Source of the DNA: Beijerinckia sp. 28-YEA-48
GTDB taxonomy: Bacteria; Pseudomonadota; Alphaproteobacteria; Rhizobiales; Beijerinckiaceae
Assembly: GCF_900104955.1 (NCBI RefSeq)
Contig: NZ_FNSI01000001.1
Coordinates: forward strand, 5,242,001-5,306,000
Direction: 5' to 3'
DNA: 64,000 bases
In this document: positions 57,498-64,000 of the stretch, one piece after another
Layout of the letters: the number at the start of each line of letters is the position of its first letter
Numbering within the stretch: the first letter of the stretch is position 1
Made by a program: the position numbers and the translations under genes
The notes under the pieces: model-generated
Told to the model about the DNA's origin: nothing
Seen by the model: the letters and a program-made list of their open reading frames with translations, nothing else
Databases searched by the model: none

Positions 57498-57571
57498 TCG
57501 GAGTGAGAGGATTCGAACCTCCGACCCCCTGCTCCCGAAGCAGGTGCGCTACCAGGCTGCGCTACACTCCG
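57498..57571 (-). tRNA. tRNA-Pro (CGG)
   Basis: The minus-strand cloverleaf has acceptor arms CGGAGTG/CACTCCG, anticodon stem CCTGC/GCAGG with a 7-base loop TTCGGGA giving anticodon CGG, and T-loop TTCGAAT. The discriminator is A, and CCA is not encoded. Length is 74. Confidence 0.96.
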
Positions 57572-57830
57572 ATCGAGATGCCCTGGATTGCGTCGCGCCG
57601 AAGCACGAAGCAGCGGTCTTATAGCCACGAGGGGCGGCGGCGACAAGCGCCTGTTGAGAAAATCGAACCGCTAATTGTGAAAATCGCATCAAACCGTCGC
57701 CGGTGCCGCTAAAGCGCGGAATCTGTTGGAAACGGGCGGTCTTCAAAGGGTCTGGGGACTGGATAATCCACTGTCCTGGCGCAAAGACGATTCCCCTTTC
57801 TGCGGAAATGCGCTATTGCCCCGGCGCCGG

Positions 57831-57905
57831 TGGGGCGTAGCCAAGTGGTAAGGCAGCGGATTTTGATTCCGCCATTCGGAGGTTCGATCCCTCCCGCCCC
57901 AGCCA
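57831..57905 (+). tRNA. tRNA-Gln (TTG)
   Basis: The acceptor is TGGGGCG/CGCCCCA, anticodon stem GCGGA/TCCGC with loop TTTTGAT giving anticodon TTG, and T-loop TTCGATC. The discriminator is G and CCA is encoded (57903-57905). Confidence 0.96.
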
Positions 57906-57957
57906 GGCATCGTGCTTCGGCGCGAAAACGCTCCAGCGCCACTCATGCAAGATTTGA

Positions 57958-57975
57958 AAAACGGCTACGCCGTTT
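57958..57975 (+). terminator. Hairpin after tRNA-Gln
   Basis: AAACGGC-TAC-GCCGTTT (57959-57975) is a perfect 7-bp stem with a 3-base loop, about 55 bases after the tRNA. An A-run before and TTT after are typical of an intrinsic terminator. Confidence 0.65.
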
Positions 57976-58165
57976 GCGTTGACGTTGGCTGCGATCTGCC
58001 TGGATTTTTTCTATTAAAATCAGAAGCTTAATTTTGATTACGCGGGAAGCTGGCGATCTTCGCCTCGGCTACAAGACAGCATCGCCGCGACAGGATAGGC
58101 GGGTGCAATTGTCGCGAGTATGAGACGATGCGCCCTCCCGTAGCCCCCGACTCTGGAAGGCGAAG

Positions 58166-58543
58166 ATGAGCGCACAATCCGTCGATTATAACGGCCTGAT
58201 GCAGGCCAATCTCGTTCGTGTGTTTGGTGAGCGCGATCCGGCGCGGCGCATCGCTGCAATCCGCGAACTCTATGCCGAAGATGCCGTGTTGAATGAGCCG
58301 GATCATTCCGCCACTGGCCATGCCGCGATTTCCGCCGCCGTGACCGCGCTGCTGGCCAGCTTGCCGCCGGACTTCGCCTTCACGGCGATCGGTACCGCGA
58401 TTGGCCATCACGGCCTTGGACGGCTGCGCTGGCAGGCCGGCCCACCCAACGGTCCAGTCGCCGTCACCGGAATGGACATCGCCCATTTCGACAAGGGCCG
58501 CATCCACTCTCTCTTCGTTTTTCTCGATCCCCCCGGCGCTTGA
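58166..58543 (+). CDS. SnoaL/NTF2-like small protein
   Basis: This 125-residue cone-shaped NTF2-like fold has RIAAIRELYAEDAVLNEPDHSATGHAAI (ligand pocket His/Asp region) and GMDIAHFDKGRIHSLFVFLDPP. Family members bind or isomerise small molecules; the function here is unknown. GGAAGGCGAAG lies before the ATG. Confidence 0.75.
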   Translation: MSAQSVDYNGLMQANLVRVFGERDPARRIAAIRELYAEDAVLNEPDHSATGHAAISAAVTALLASLPPDFAFTAIGTAIGHHGLGRLRWQAGPPNGPVAVTGMDIAHFDKGRIHSLFVFLDPPGA

Positions 58544-58834
58544 ACCGCCACCTGCATCTTTAAAGGAGTTTGCGACTGGCGAGCCGGATCTAACCAACTC
58601 AAATAGAATGTGAATTTCTAGGCGAGGGCCGTGGAAATGGTGCTTGGTGCACGAAGCGTCATCATGTTTTGTTCAAGCTTGGCGCCGCCCGAGCCGGAGG
58701 GCTTCCCGCCTTGTTCTGTGCGCGGAAGGCTGGAAAAGATCGAAAAAGCCGACCCTTTACACTATATAAGGCTGATCGGCTTTGTGGCTCAGACGGTGCG
58801 TCTGGCGCGCGGGCCTGCATCCGGAGTGGCTTGG
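58544..58834. promoter_or_regulatory. Rrf2 gene promoter/operator region
   Basis: This is 291 bases without a gene, despite an open extension of the next frame. An inverted repeat has arms AAAGCCGA (58745-58752) and TCGGCTTT (58776-58783) around TATATAAGG, a likely -10. Further pairing of CCTT with AAGG makes a dyad centred on about 58764, a probable Rrf2 autoregulatory site. Confidence 0.6.
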
Positions 58835-59281
58835 TTGCTGACAAACAAGGGAAAATACGGGCTCAAAGCCATGGTTCACCTGGCTGGTTTCGAACCGGGC
58901 CAGCCGTCGCTTGTGTCGGACATCGCCACCACCAATAACATTCCCAAGAAGTTCCTGGACGCCATTTTGGGCGAATTGCGCAACGTCGGCCTGGTCCAGT
59001 CGAAGAAGGGCAAGGGCGGCGGCTATACGTTGGCCAAGCCAGCCCATGACATTCGCGTGGGGCAGATCGTGCGGGCTCTCGATGGGCCGCTGGCGCCGAT
59101 CCGCTGCGCCAGCCACAATTATTATCGCTCCTGCGACGATTGCGACGAGAAGAACTGTCCGGTGCGGCTGATGATGTACGAGGTGCGCAACGCCATTTCG
59201 CGCGTCCTCGATGATCGGACATTGGCGGAAATGCGCGCGCTCACCGACGATGAGCGCAGCGACCTGATGTATCATATCTAA
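58835..59281 (+). CDS. Rrf2-family regulator (TTG start)
   Basis: This is a 148-residue winged-helix regulator: LLTNKGKYGLKAMVHLA, then ATTNNIPKKFLDAILGELRNVGLVQSKKGKGGGYTLAKP. A Cys group (RCASHNYYRSCDDCDEKNCP) resembles Fe-S or metal-sensing Rrf2 proteins. The start is placed at TTG, with GGAG eight bases upstream and family-typical length; the frame is open to 58631, but that part has no Rrf2 counterpart. It may control the convergent sulfur-acquisition operon, by location only. Confidence 0.85.
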   Translation: MLTNKGKYGLKAMVHLAGFEPGQPSLVSDIATTNNIPKKFLDAILGELRNVGLVQSKKGKGGGYTLAKPAHDIRVGQIVRALDGPLAPIRCASHNYYRSCDDCDEKNCPVRLMMYEVRNAISRVLDDRTLAEMRALTDDERSDLMYHI

Positions 59282-59284
59282 GGC

Positions 59285-59308
59285 CGGTTCTGACTTTCGT
59301 CAGAACCG
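59285..59308. terminator. Terminator between Rrf2 and CmcJ-like genes
   Basis: CGGTTCTGAC (59285-59294) pairs perfectly with GTCAGAACCG (59299-59308) over 10 bp with a TTTC loop, between convergent genes. Confidence 0.8.
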
Positions 59309-59336
59309 TGCCAGGTCCGCACATATGTACGTCATC

Positions 59337-60176
59337 TTAGAAGAAGACGAAGGCTCTGAGCTCGATGCTCTCGCGTGGTTGGGCGTCAGGTGGGGCCAGC
59401 GGATTCTCAAAGGCTGTATGCGGCGCGAAACGCGCCACGGTTGAGCGCGAATCGTAGCATTTGAGGAACAGCACTTCGTCCGTCCGCATGTGCGGATAGA
59501 AGTACCAGCGATGTTGCGGCGAATAGGCCACCGAATAGGTTTCGCCCGTGCGCTGGGTATAGATCAGGTCGGTGCCGATCAGATCATCCGGCGCGATCGT
59601 GCGCGCATCGGCGACAGCGAGCGGTGAATCCTCGACCGGTCCTCGCGTCGGACGCCAGACATTGACGATGGCGAAGGGGCGTTGCGCCAGCTGGTCCGCT
59701 TCATCGCCGAGAAGTTCGCGCAACCGCTTGGGGCCTGATGTGTCGGTGTGGTCGACATGCACGCGTCCGACAGGGCCACGGCCGCTTGTCGCCCGGCCAG
59801 AGCCGAGGACTTCGCCGATCTGCCGGCGCCGGGTGGTGTGATCGAAAATATGCACCCGCGCGGCGCCCGTGCGCAGTTCGAGCAGGCGGGCAGCCTCCGG
59901 ATAATATTTGGACTTCACCTCGTCCTCGTTGAAGAAATCGGTGACATTGCTGTGATGCGGGAAAAGCGCGAAGCCTTCGCGGTCGATGGAGGCGTCGATG
60001 GTGCGGCCATCATAGATGCCGACTGTTTCGGGATCGGGCACCACATTGGTGCGCGGCGTGCCCGGCGGCGGTTCGACCGCGTAATTGAAGCCCCGTTCCG
60101 CCAGCCGATGGCTGTAATTCAGGGCGGCGTGGAGGAGGGGCTGTTGGGCGGTTTTGGCATCGGCATGAATATTCAT
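59337..60176 (-). CDS. CmcJ/NvfI-like iron-dependent oxygenase
   Basis: This 279-residue protein resembles the CmcJ/NvfI/AsaB group of non-heme iron enzymes: VHVDHTDTSG (H-x-D type), NVWRPTRGPVEDSPLAVADA, YFYPHMRTDEVLFLKCYDS and ARFAPHTAFENP. Known members hydroxylate or desaturate secondary metabolites. Here it is the last gene of an ABC-importer operon, so a role in oxidising an imported organosulfur or aromatic compound is inferred. The Met four codons after the first is used. Confidence 0.82.
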   Translation of the reverse strand: MNIHADAKTAQQPLLHAALNYSHRLAERGFNYAVEPPPGTPRTNVVPDPETVGIYDGRTIDASIDREGFALFPHHSNVTDFFNEDEVKSKYYPEAARLLELRTGAARVHIFDHTTRRRQIGEVLGSGRATSGRGPVGRVHVDHTDTSGPKRLRELLGDEADQLAQRPFAIVNVWRPTRGPVEDSPLAVADARTIAPDDLIGTDLIYTQRTGETYSVAYSPQHRWYFYPHMRTDEVLFLKCYDSRSTVARFAPHTAFENPLAPPDAQPRESIELRAFVFF

Positions 60177-60210
60177 GAAGGCCTCCATTCAGCGGCGGGC
60201 GGAGAAAGGG

Positions 60211-60945
60211 TCAGCCGCCGTCTTGCTCGTCAACGCCGAGCGAAAGCAGAATTTGCTTTCGCAACAAAGCGAAGTCCGCGTCGTCTCGTTTGCGTGGGCG
60301 ATCGAGATCGATGCGAAATTCCCGTGTGATGGAGCCTGCTTCCATCAGCAGAATTCTGTCCGCCAGAAGCAGGGCTTCATCGACATCATGGGTGACGAAC
60401 AGGGTCGCGATCCGGTGATGACGCCATAGACGTAATATCTGTTGCTGCATCTTCAACCGTGTCAAGGCATCGAGCGCCGCGAAAGGTTCGTCGAGCAATA
60501 GCAGCCGGGGCGTGCGCACCAAGGCGCGGGCGAGCGCAACGCGCTGTGCTTCGCCACCCGACAAAGTGAGCGGCCAGGCATCGGCGCGTTCGCGCAAGCC
60601 GACCTCGGCCAAGGCGCCGAGCGCCCGCGTGCGCAGATGCCGGCCGGGGCCGGACAGGCCGAGCGTCACATTGCGCCAGACCGATTTCCACGGCAGCAAT
60701 CTTGGATCCTGGAAGCAGATGGCATGTTCTGGGGCGACATCCACATGTCCTTCAGCGCCGCTGTCGAGACCGCCGACGATGCGCAGCAGGGTGGACTTGC
60801 CGCAGCCGCTCTTGCCGACCAGGACGACGAATTCGCCATCCTCGATGACAAGATTGATATCGCGCAGAATCTGCCGGCCGTCGAAAGCGCGTTCGACATT
60901 GTGCAGGATGATTGGGTCGCGAGTGGTATCGAGCGGCATGTTCAA
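60211..60945 (-). CDS. ABC transporter ATPase, sulfonate/nitrate type (SsuB-like)
   Basis: This 244-residue ATPase has Walker A VGKSGCGKST, Q-loop ICFQDPRLLPW, signature LSGGEAQR, Walker B LLLLDEPF and H-loop THDVDEA. The short length and DPRLLPW form match SsuB/TauB. It overlaps the permease by four bases. Confidence 0.93.
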   Translation of the reverse strand: MNMPLDTTRDPIILHNVERAFDGRQILRDINLVIEDGEFVVLVGKSGCGKSTLLRIVGGLDSGAEGHVDVAPEHAICFQDPRLLPWKSVWRNVTLGLSGPGRHLRTRALGALAEVGLRERADAWPLTLSGGEAQRVALARALVRTPRLLLLDEPFAALDALTRLKMQQQILRLWRHHRIATLFVTHDVDEALLLADRILLMEAGSITREFRIDLDRPRKRDDADFALLRKQILLSLGVDEQDGG

Positions 60946-61709
60946 GCGCCTTTGAAAGAGCGTTGCCAGCGCAGCGCCCGTTGTTCGATCAACCGGACCA
61001 GGGCGTCGGCGAGAACGCCGATCACCGCATAGATGGCGAGCGCGGTCATGATCACCGAGGTTTGCGCCAGTTCATTGGCCTGGACGATCAGCCAGCCAAG
61101 TCCTGACGACGAATTGATCTGCTCGGCGACGACGAGGCTGAGCCAGGAGATGCCGATGGCATAGCGCAGGCCGACGAGCGCCGAGGGCAAGGCGGCGGGA
61201 AAGATGATGTCGCGCACCAAGCGCCATTGCGATAGCTTGTAGCTGCGGCCCAATTCGATCAGCCGCTCATCGACGCTGCGGATGCCTTTGAAGACATTCA
61301 GATAGACCGGAAAGAAGGAGCCGAGCGCGACAAGCAGGATGCGCGGCGTCTCGCCCAGGCCGAACCAGAGAATGAACAGCGGCACGAGGCCAAGGAAGGG
61401 CAGGGTGCGGATCGCCTGAATGGTCGAATCCACCGCATCCTCGCCGACCTTCGACAGGCCGGCGAAAATGCCTGCCGCGAGCGCCGCCGTGGTGCCAACG
61501 AACAGGCCGAAGGCGGCACGCCACAAGGATATGCCGAGATGGGTGGTCAACTGGCCATTGCTGGCGAGCGTCCCCAAGGACACGCCAATGTCATAGGGCG
61601 AGGAACTGAAGCGGCGGTTGATCACGCCATAGCTCGCCAGCACTTGCCAGATCACGAGAATGGCCAGGGGCACGATGGCGCGGCGCAAAGGGCGGCTGAG
61701 AGCGTTCAT
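60942..61709 (-). CDS. ABC transporter permease, SsuC-like
   Basis: This 255-residue inner-membrane protein has about six helices and the EAA-like loop ELGRSYKLSQWRLVRDIIFPAALP. It matches the sulfonate/nitrate/taurine permease family. The Met at 61709 overlaps the binding-protein stop (ATGA). The long open frame upstream lies inside the binding-protein gene and is rejected. Confidence 0.92.
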   Translation of the reverse strand: MNALSRPLRRAIVPLAILVIWQVLASYGVINRRFSSSPYDIGVSLGTLASNGQLTTHLGISLWRAAFGLFVGTTAALAAGIFAGLSKVGEDAVDSTIQAIRTLPFLGLVPLFILWFGLGETPRILLVALGSFFPVYLNVFKGIRSVDERLIELGRSYKLSQWRLVRDIIFPAALPSALVGLRYAIGISWLSLVVAEQINSSSGLGWLIVQANELAQTSVIMTALAIYAVIGVLADALVRLIEQRALRWQRSFKGA

Positions 61710-62686
61710 GGCGCGATGGAACCGTTGAACTGATCGGTGAAGGACAGCGACGCGTCGAGGCGTTTGCCGATCAGGCCTTGCTCGAAGAAGACATCGGAGA
61801 TTTTCTGGTTGTTGGCGCGCAACCGGTCGCCAATCAGTGCCAGCCGAGCGGGGCGCTTGCGTTCGGCGATGAGGGCAATCTCGGGATCGATCCGCAGCAG
61901 CTCCGCCACCGCTTTGGCGCGTTCTTCCGGTTTCGCATGGCCCCAAGCGACATGTTTCGCCAGGGCCGCGACGAAAGCGGCGATGGCTGCGTTCTTATTG
62001 GTGATCGCCGCATCGCTGGCGATGTAATAGAGCGGGTTTTCCGCGCCGACCTCGGCGCCGCTGGCGAGCCGCCGGCTGCCGGAGCGCTCGAACGCGGTGA
62101 GCAAAGTGTCGATGGCGATGGCGGCATCGATGCCGCCGGTTTCGAGTACAGCCTGCACATTGGTGCCTGGCGGCAGGAAGATGTGCTGGACCTGATCGGG
62201 TTTGAGCCCAGCTTTCTCCAAGGTCTTCAGCAACACCCAATGGGAATTGGTGCTGCGCGTATAGGAAATTTTCTTGCCCTTCAGGTCGGCGAGGTTGGCG
62301 ATGGTCGATTTGTTATCGACCAGAATGCCTTGGCCTTCGCCCCAAGGCTCGGTCGCGGCGATGATCTTGAACGGAATGTCGGCCGATTGAGCGACAACGG
62401 GGCCGACTTCGCCCAGCTCGCCGATATCGAGTTCGCCGGCATTCAGCGCCGAAATGATCTGCGGCGAGCCGCCGTTGAACGGCACGATCTCAAACGAGAA
62501 ACCGTTGAACGTGTCGTCGCCATTGGCTTTGAACGTGGCGGCAAAACCGAAGGTGTTGCTGGTGCCGATGCGCAACCGTTTGGGATCGGCCCGCCCTGTC
62601 TGTCCGCGCGCGGCAGGGGCAGCCGAAACGGCGAGCGTGGCAAGCGACGCCAGCAGCGCCGTCCTGCGAGACACAAACATCATCAA
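61706..62686 (-). CDS. ABC substrate-binding protein, aliphatic-sulfonate type (copy 1)
   Basis: This 326-residue SsuA-like protein has a Tat-like leader (SRRTALLASLATLAVSAAPAARG). Binding-fold motifs are GTSNTFGFAATFKANGDD, ELDIGELGEVGPVVAQSADIP and LPPGTNVQAVLETGGIDAAI. It is the first gene of the SBP-permease-ATPase-CmcJ operon. It is clearly paralogous to the divergent gene at 62777. Confidence 0.92.
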   Translation of the reverse strand: MMMFVSRRTALLASLATLAVSAAPAARGQTGRADPKRLRIGTSNTFGFAATFKANGDDTFNGFSFEIVPFNGGSPQIISALNAGELDIGELGEVGPVVAQSADIPFKIIAATEPWGEGQGILVDNKSTIANLADLKGKKISYTRSTNSHWVLLKTLEKAGLKPDQVQHIFLPPGTNVQAVLETGGIDAAIAIDTLLTAFERSGSRRLASGAEVGAENPLYYIASDAAITNKNAAIAAFVAALAKHVAWGHAKPEERAKAVAELLRIDPEIALIAERKRPARLALIGDRLRANNQKISDVFFEQGLIGKRLDASLSFTDQFNGSIAP

Positions 62687-62721
62687 ACCTCCACGCTTTC
62701 AACAAGGCGAGCATTGCAGGT

Positions 62722-62750
62722 TTGACACTAAAGTCAAGTTAGTCTATCAA
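62722..62750 (+). promoter_or_regulatory. Sigma-70-like promoter for the second binding protein
   Basis: TTGACA (62722-62727), a 17-base spacer and TATCAA (62745-62750) fit a housekeeping promoter reading into 62777. The -35 overlaps TTGAC-N6-GTCAA, a possible operator. The minus-strand gene starts only 36 bases away. Confidence 0.6.
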
Positions 62751-62776
62751 AATTATATATTAATTAGGAGGCTCGT

Positions 62777-63733
62777 TTGTCCGCAGATATTACCCGTCGG
62801 TCTCTTACCGCCGCGATGGCTTTGGGTCCGTTCCTGTCCATCGCGCGGGCGCAGGGTCAGCGGCCTGTAAAAGTCGGTACCAATAATATCTACGGGGTGG
62901 CGGCGACCTTCCCGGCCAATGGCGATGACAAGCCGGCTGATGGCGCGATCGAGATCATCCGCTTCAACAGCGTGCCGGCGATGCTGCAGGCGTTGGACGC
63001 GGGCGAGCTCGATGTGGCCGAAGTCGGCGAGGTTGGTCCGGTCGTTGCCCAGGCTGCCGGCATTCCCATCAAGATCGTCGCCGCCACGCAGCCCTGGCCC
63101 GAGGGTGAGGCGATCATCGTCTACAAAACCTCGTCGATCCGCAGCGTGAAGGAACTCGTCGGCAAGAAGGTGTCTTATCCGCGCGCCACCAATGCGCAAT
63201 GGCTGCTGACGAAAGCGCTGCGCGCCGAAGGGCTGAAGATCACCGATGTGGTTTCGGTCACTCTGCCGGCGGGCACCAATATTCTGGCGGTGCTTGAGAC
63301 GGGTGGTGTCGATGCCTCGGTCTTCATCGATGCGTCGTTGTCGCAATATGAGGCGGAAGGCGCACGACGCATTCTCAATGCGGGCGAGGCCGGATGTGAC
63401 AATTCGCTGTTCTATATCGCGACGGAAAAAGCCGTGGCGCAGCAGCGCGCCGGTGTCGGCCTCTTCGTGCGGCAATTGCACCGTCATCTGGCCTGGGCAC
63501 GTAACAATCAGGAGACGCGGGCCCGCGCGGTGGCCGAGCTGCTGCGCATTCCCTATGACGTCGCTTTGGCCTCCGAGCGCAAGCGACCGGCAGGCCTGCG
63601 CCCGATCGATCGGGCGCTGATCGTCAACGGGCAGGACATCGCCGACACGTTCCTGGCTCAGGCGGTCATTCCGCAGCCGATCAAAGTCGATTCAACTTTC
63701 ACCGAAGAGTTCAACGCCTTCATCGGCGCGTGA
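62777..63733 (+). CDS. ABC substrate-binding protein, aliphatic-sulfonate type (copy 2, TTG start)
   Basis: This 318-residue SsuA-like protein has a Tat-like leader (TRRSLTAAMALGPFLSIARAQG). It shares block after block with the protein at 61706: GTNNIYGVAATFPANGDD, GELDVAEVGEVGPVVAQAAGIP, LPAGTNILAVLETGGVDASV. The TTG start is fixed by AGGAGG five bases upstream (62766-62771). It has no own permease or ATPase here, so it may share those of the divergent operon. Confidence 0.9.
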   Translation: MSADITRRSLTAAMALGPFLSIARAQGQRPVKVGTNNIYGVAATFPANGDDKPADGAIEIIRFNSVPAMLQALDAGELDVAEVGEVGPVVAQAAGIPIKIVAATQPWPEGEAIIVYKTSSIRSVKELVGKKVSYPRATNAQWLLTKALRAEGLKITDVVSVTLPAGTNILAVLETGGVDASVFIDASLSQYEAEGARRILNAGEAGCDNSLFYIATEKAVAQQRAGVGLFVRQLHRHLAWARNNQETRARAVAELLRIPYDVALASERKRPAGLRPIDRALIVNGQDIADTFLAQAVIPQPIKVDSTFTEEFNAFIGA

Positions 63734-63746
63734 TCGGAGCTATCCC

Positions 63747-64000
63747 ATGGCCAGTCATCTGAAAGTGGTTCAAAGCGTTCCCGCTGAGCCGGGCGTGCAT
63801 GTCATTCGTTCCGACGCGGAAGCGCTCGACGTCGTGGGGCGGCTTGCGGCGAGCTTCCGCACGGGCGCCATTGCCCGCGACCAGAAGCGTATTCTGCCTC
63901 GTGAAGAGATCGAAGCGCTGACGCAGGCTGGCTTCTTCGGTATTGCCGTGCCGAAAGAGCATGGTGGCGCCGATGTGTCCGCCGTGACCGTCTCCAAAGT
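63747..64000 (+). CDS. SfnB-like sulfur-acquisition flavin monooxygenase (3' end outside window)
   Basis: The first 84 codons read HVIRSDAEALDVVGRLAASF, then RDQKRILPREEIEALTQAGFFGIAVPKEHGGADVSAVT. This is the start of the acyl-CoA-dehydrogenase-like SfnB/DszC group, which desulfurises sulfones or aromatic thioethers with reduced flavin. GGAG precedes the ATG. The frame runs off the right edge. With the binding protein before it, it supports an organosulfur function. Confidence 0.8.
   Translation, partial: MASHLKVVQSVPAEPGVHVIRSDAEALDVVGRLAASFRTGAIARDQKRILPREEIEALTQAGFFGIAVPKEHGGADVSAVTVSK

Noticed and set aside
58631-58834. N-terminal extension of the Rrf2 frame
   Set aside because: The extension has no Rrf2 counterpart and contains the promoter-like dyad; a ribosome site supports TTG at 58835.
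61710-61946. Upstream extension of the ABC permease frame
   Set aside because: It overlaps the binding-protein gene in another frame and is Arg-rich. The ATGA overlap at 61706-61709 is the natural start.

Overview
This looks like a chromosomal segment of an alphaproteobacterium of the order Hyphomicrobiales (Rhizobiales). The evidence is a rhizobial-type flagellar locus (motB-motC-fliK, flaF/flbT, the OmpR-like activator Rem, and a DUF1217 gene divergent from motA), high-GC codon use, and a Tat-rich periplasmic lithotrophy module. Family or genus cannot be settled from the window. I found no insertion sequences, phage genes, CRISPR arrays or replication origins.

Layout. (1) 1-25.3 kb is flagellar: motB (5' end outside the window), motC, fliK, a lytic transglycosylase, flgE-flgK-flgL-flaF-flbT-flgD-fliQ, then flhA-fliR and five small flagellar-associated genes. 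Next come a PilZ gene divergent from rem, then an fliI-flgF-DUF1217 unit on the minus strand divergent from motA-fliM-fliN-fliG-flhB plus one unrecognised gene. A strong hairpin closes the locus. (2) 25.7-33.2 kb is mixed: a membrane protein with a degenerate GGDEF-like domain, a Nudix hydrolase, a dienelactone-hydrolase-like protein, and a GntR/TauD/MFS/tannase catabolic island with matching GntR-type palindromes. (3) 33.5-34.9 kb carries NADP-type glutamate dehydrogenase with a TTG start. (4) 34.9-43.4 kb is a Sox sulfur-oxidation cluster. soxYZBCD-fccA-fccB and a class I cytochrome c run on the minus strand, divergent from soxAX. (5) 43.4-51.7 kb is accessory metabolism: a ModA-like binding protein, a secreted repeat protein, a B3/B4 protein, an FAH-family enzyme, a TauE/SafE permease, and a LysR-controlled Hyi-like isomerase / Rieske oxygenase / Bug binding-protein operon. 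(6) 51.7-57.4 kb is a methylcitrate-cycle operon (thioesterase, prpD, prpC, prpB) divergent from a RamB/PrpR-type regulator with TTTGCAAA sites. (7) 57.5-57.9 kb has tRNA-Pro(CGG) and tRNA-Gln(TTG). (8) 58.1-64 kb holds a SnoaL-like protein, an Rrf2 regulator with its own dyad, and an ABC importer (binding protein, permease, ATPase) in an operon with a CmcJ/NvfI-like oxygenase. A second, paralogous binding protein is divergent and is followed by an SfnB-like flavin monooxygenase cut by the window end.

How the parts fit. The organism appears motile, and second-messenger input is hinted at by the PilZ protein beside rem and the GGDEF-like relic beside flhB. It can probably oxidise thiosulfate and sulfide (complete SoxXA-YZ-B-CD core plus flavocytochrome c). 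It may also scavenge organosulfur compounds (ABC importer, CmcJ-like, SfnB-like and possibly the TauD enzyme). Several small catabolic operons sit next to their own regulators, and most have a recognisable palindrome upstream. The least explained modules are the ABC/CmcJ/SfnB sulfur island, the Hyi-Rieske-Bug operon, and the GntR/TauD/MFS/tannase island.
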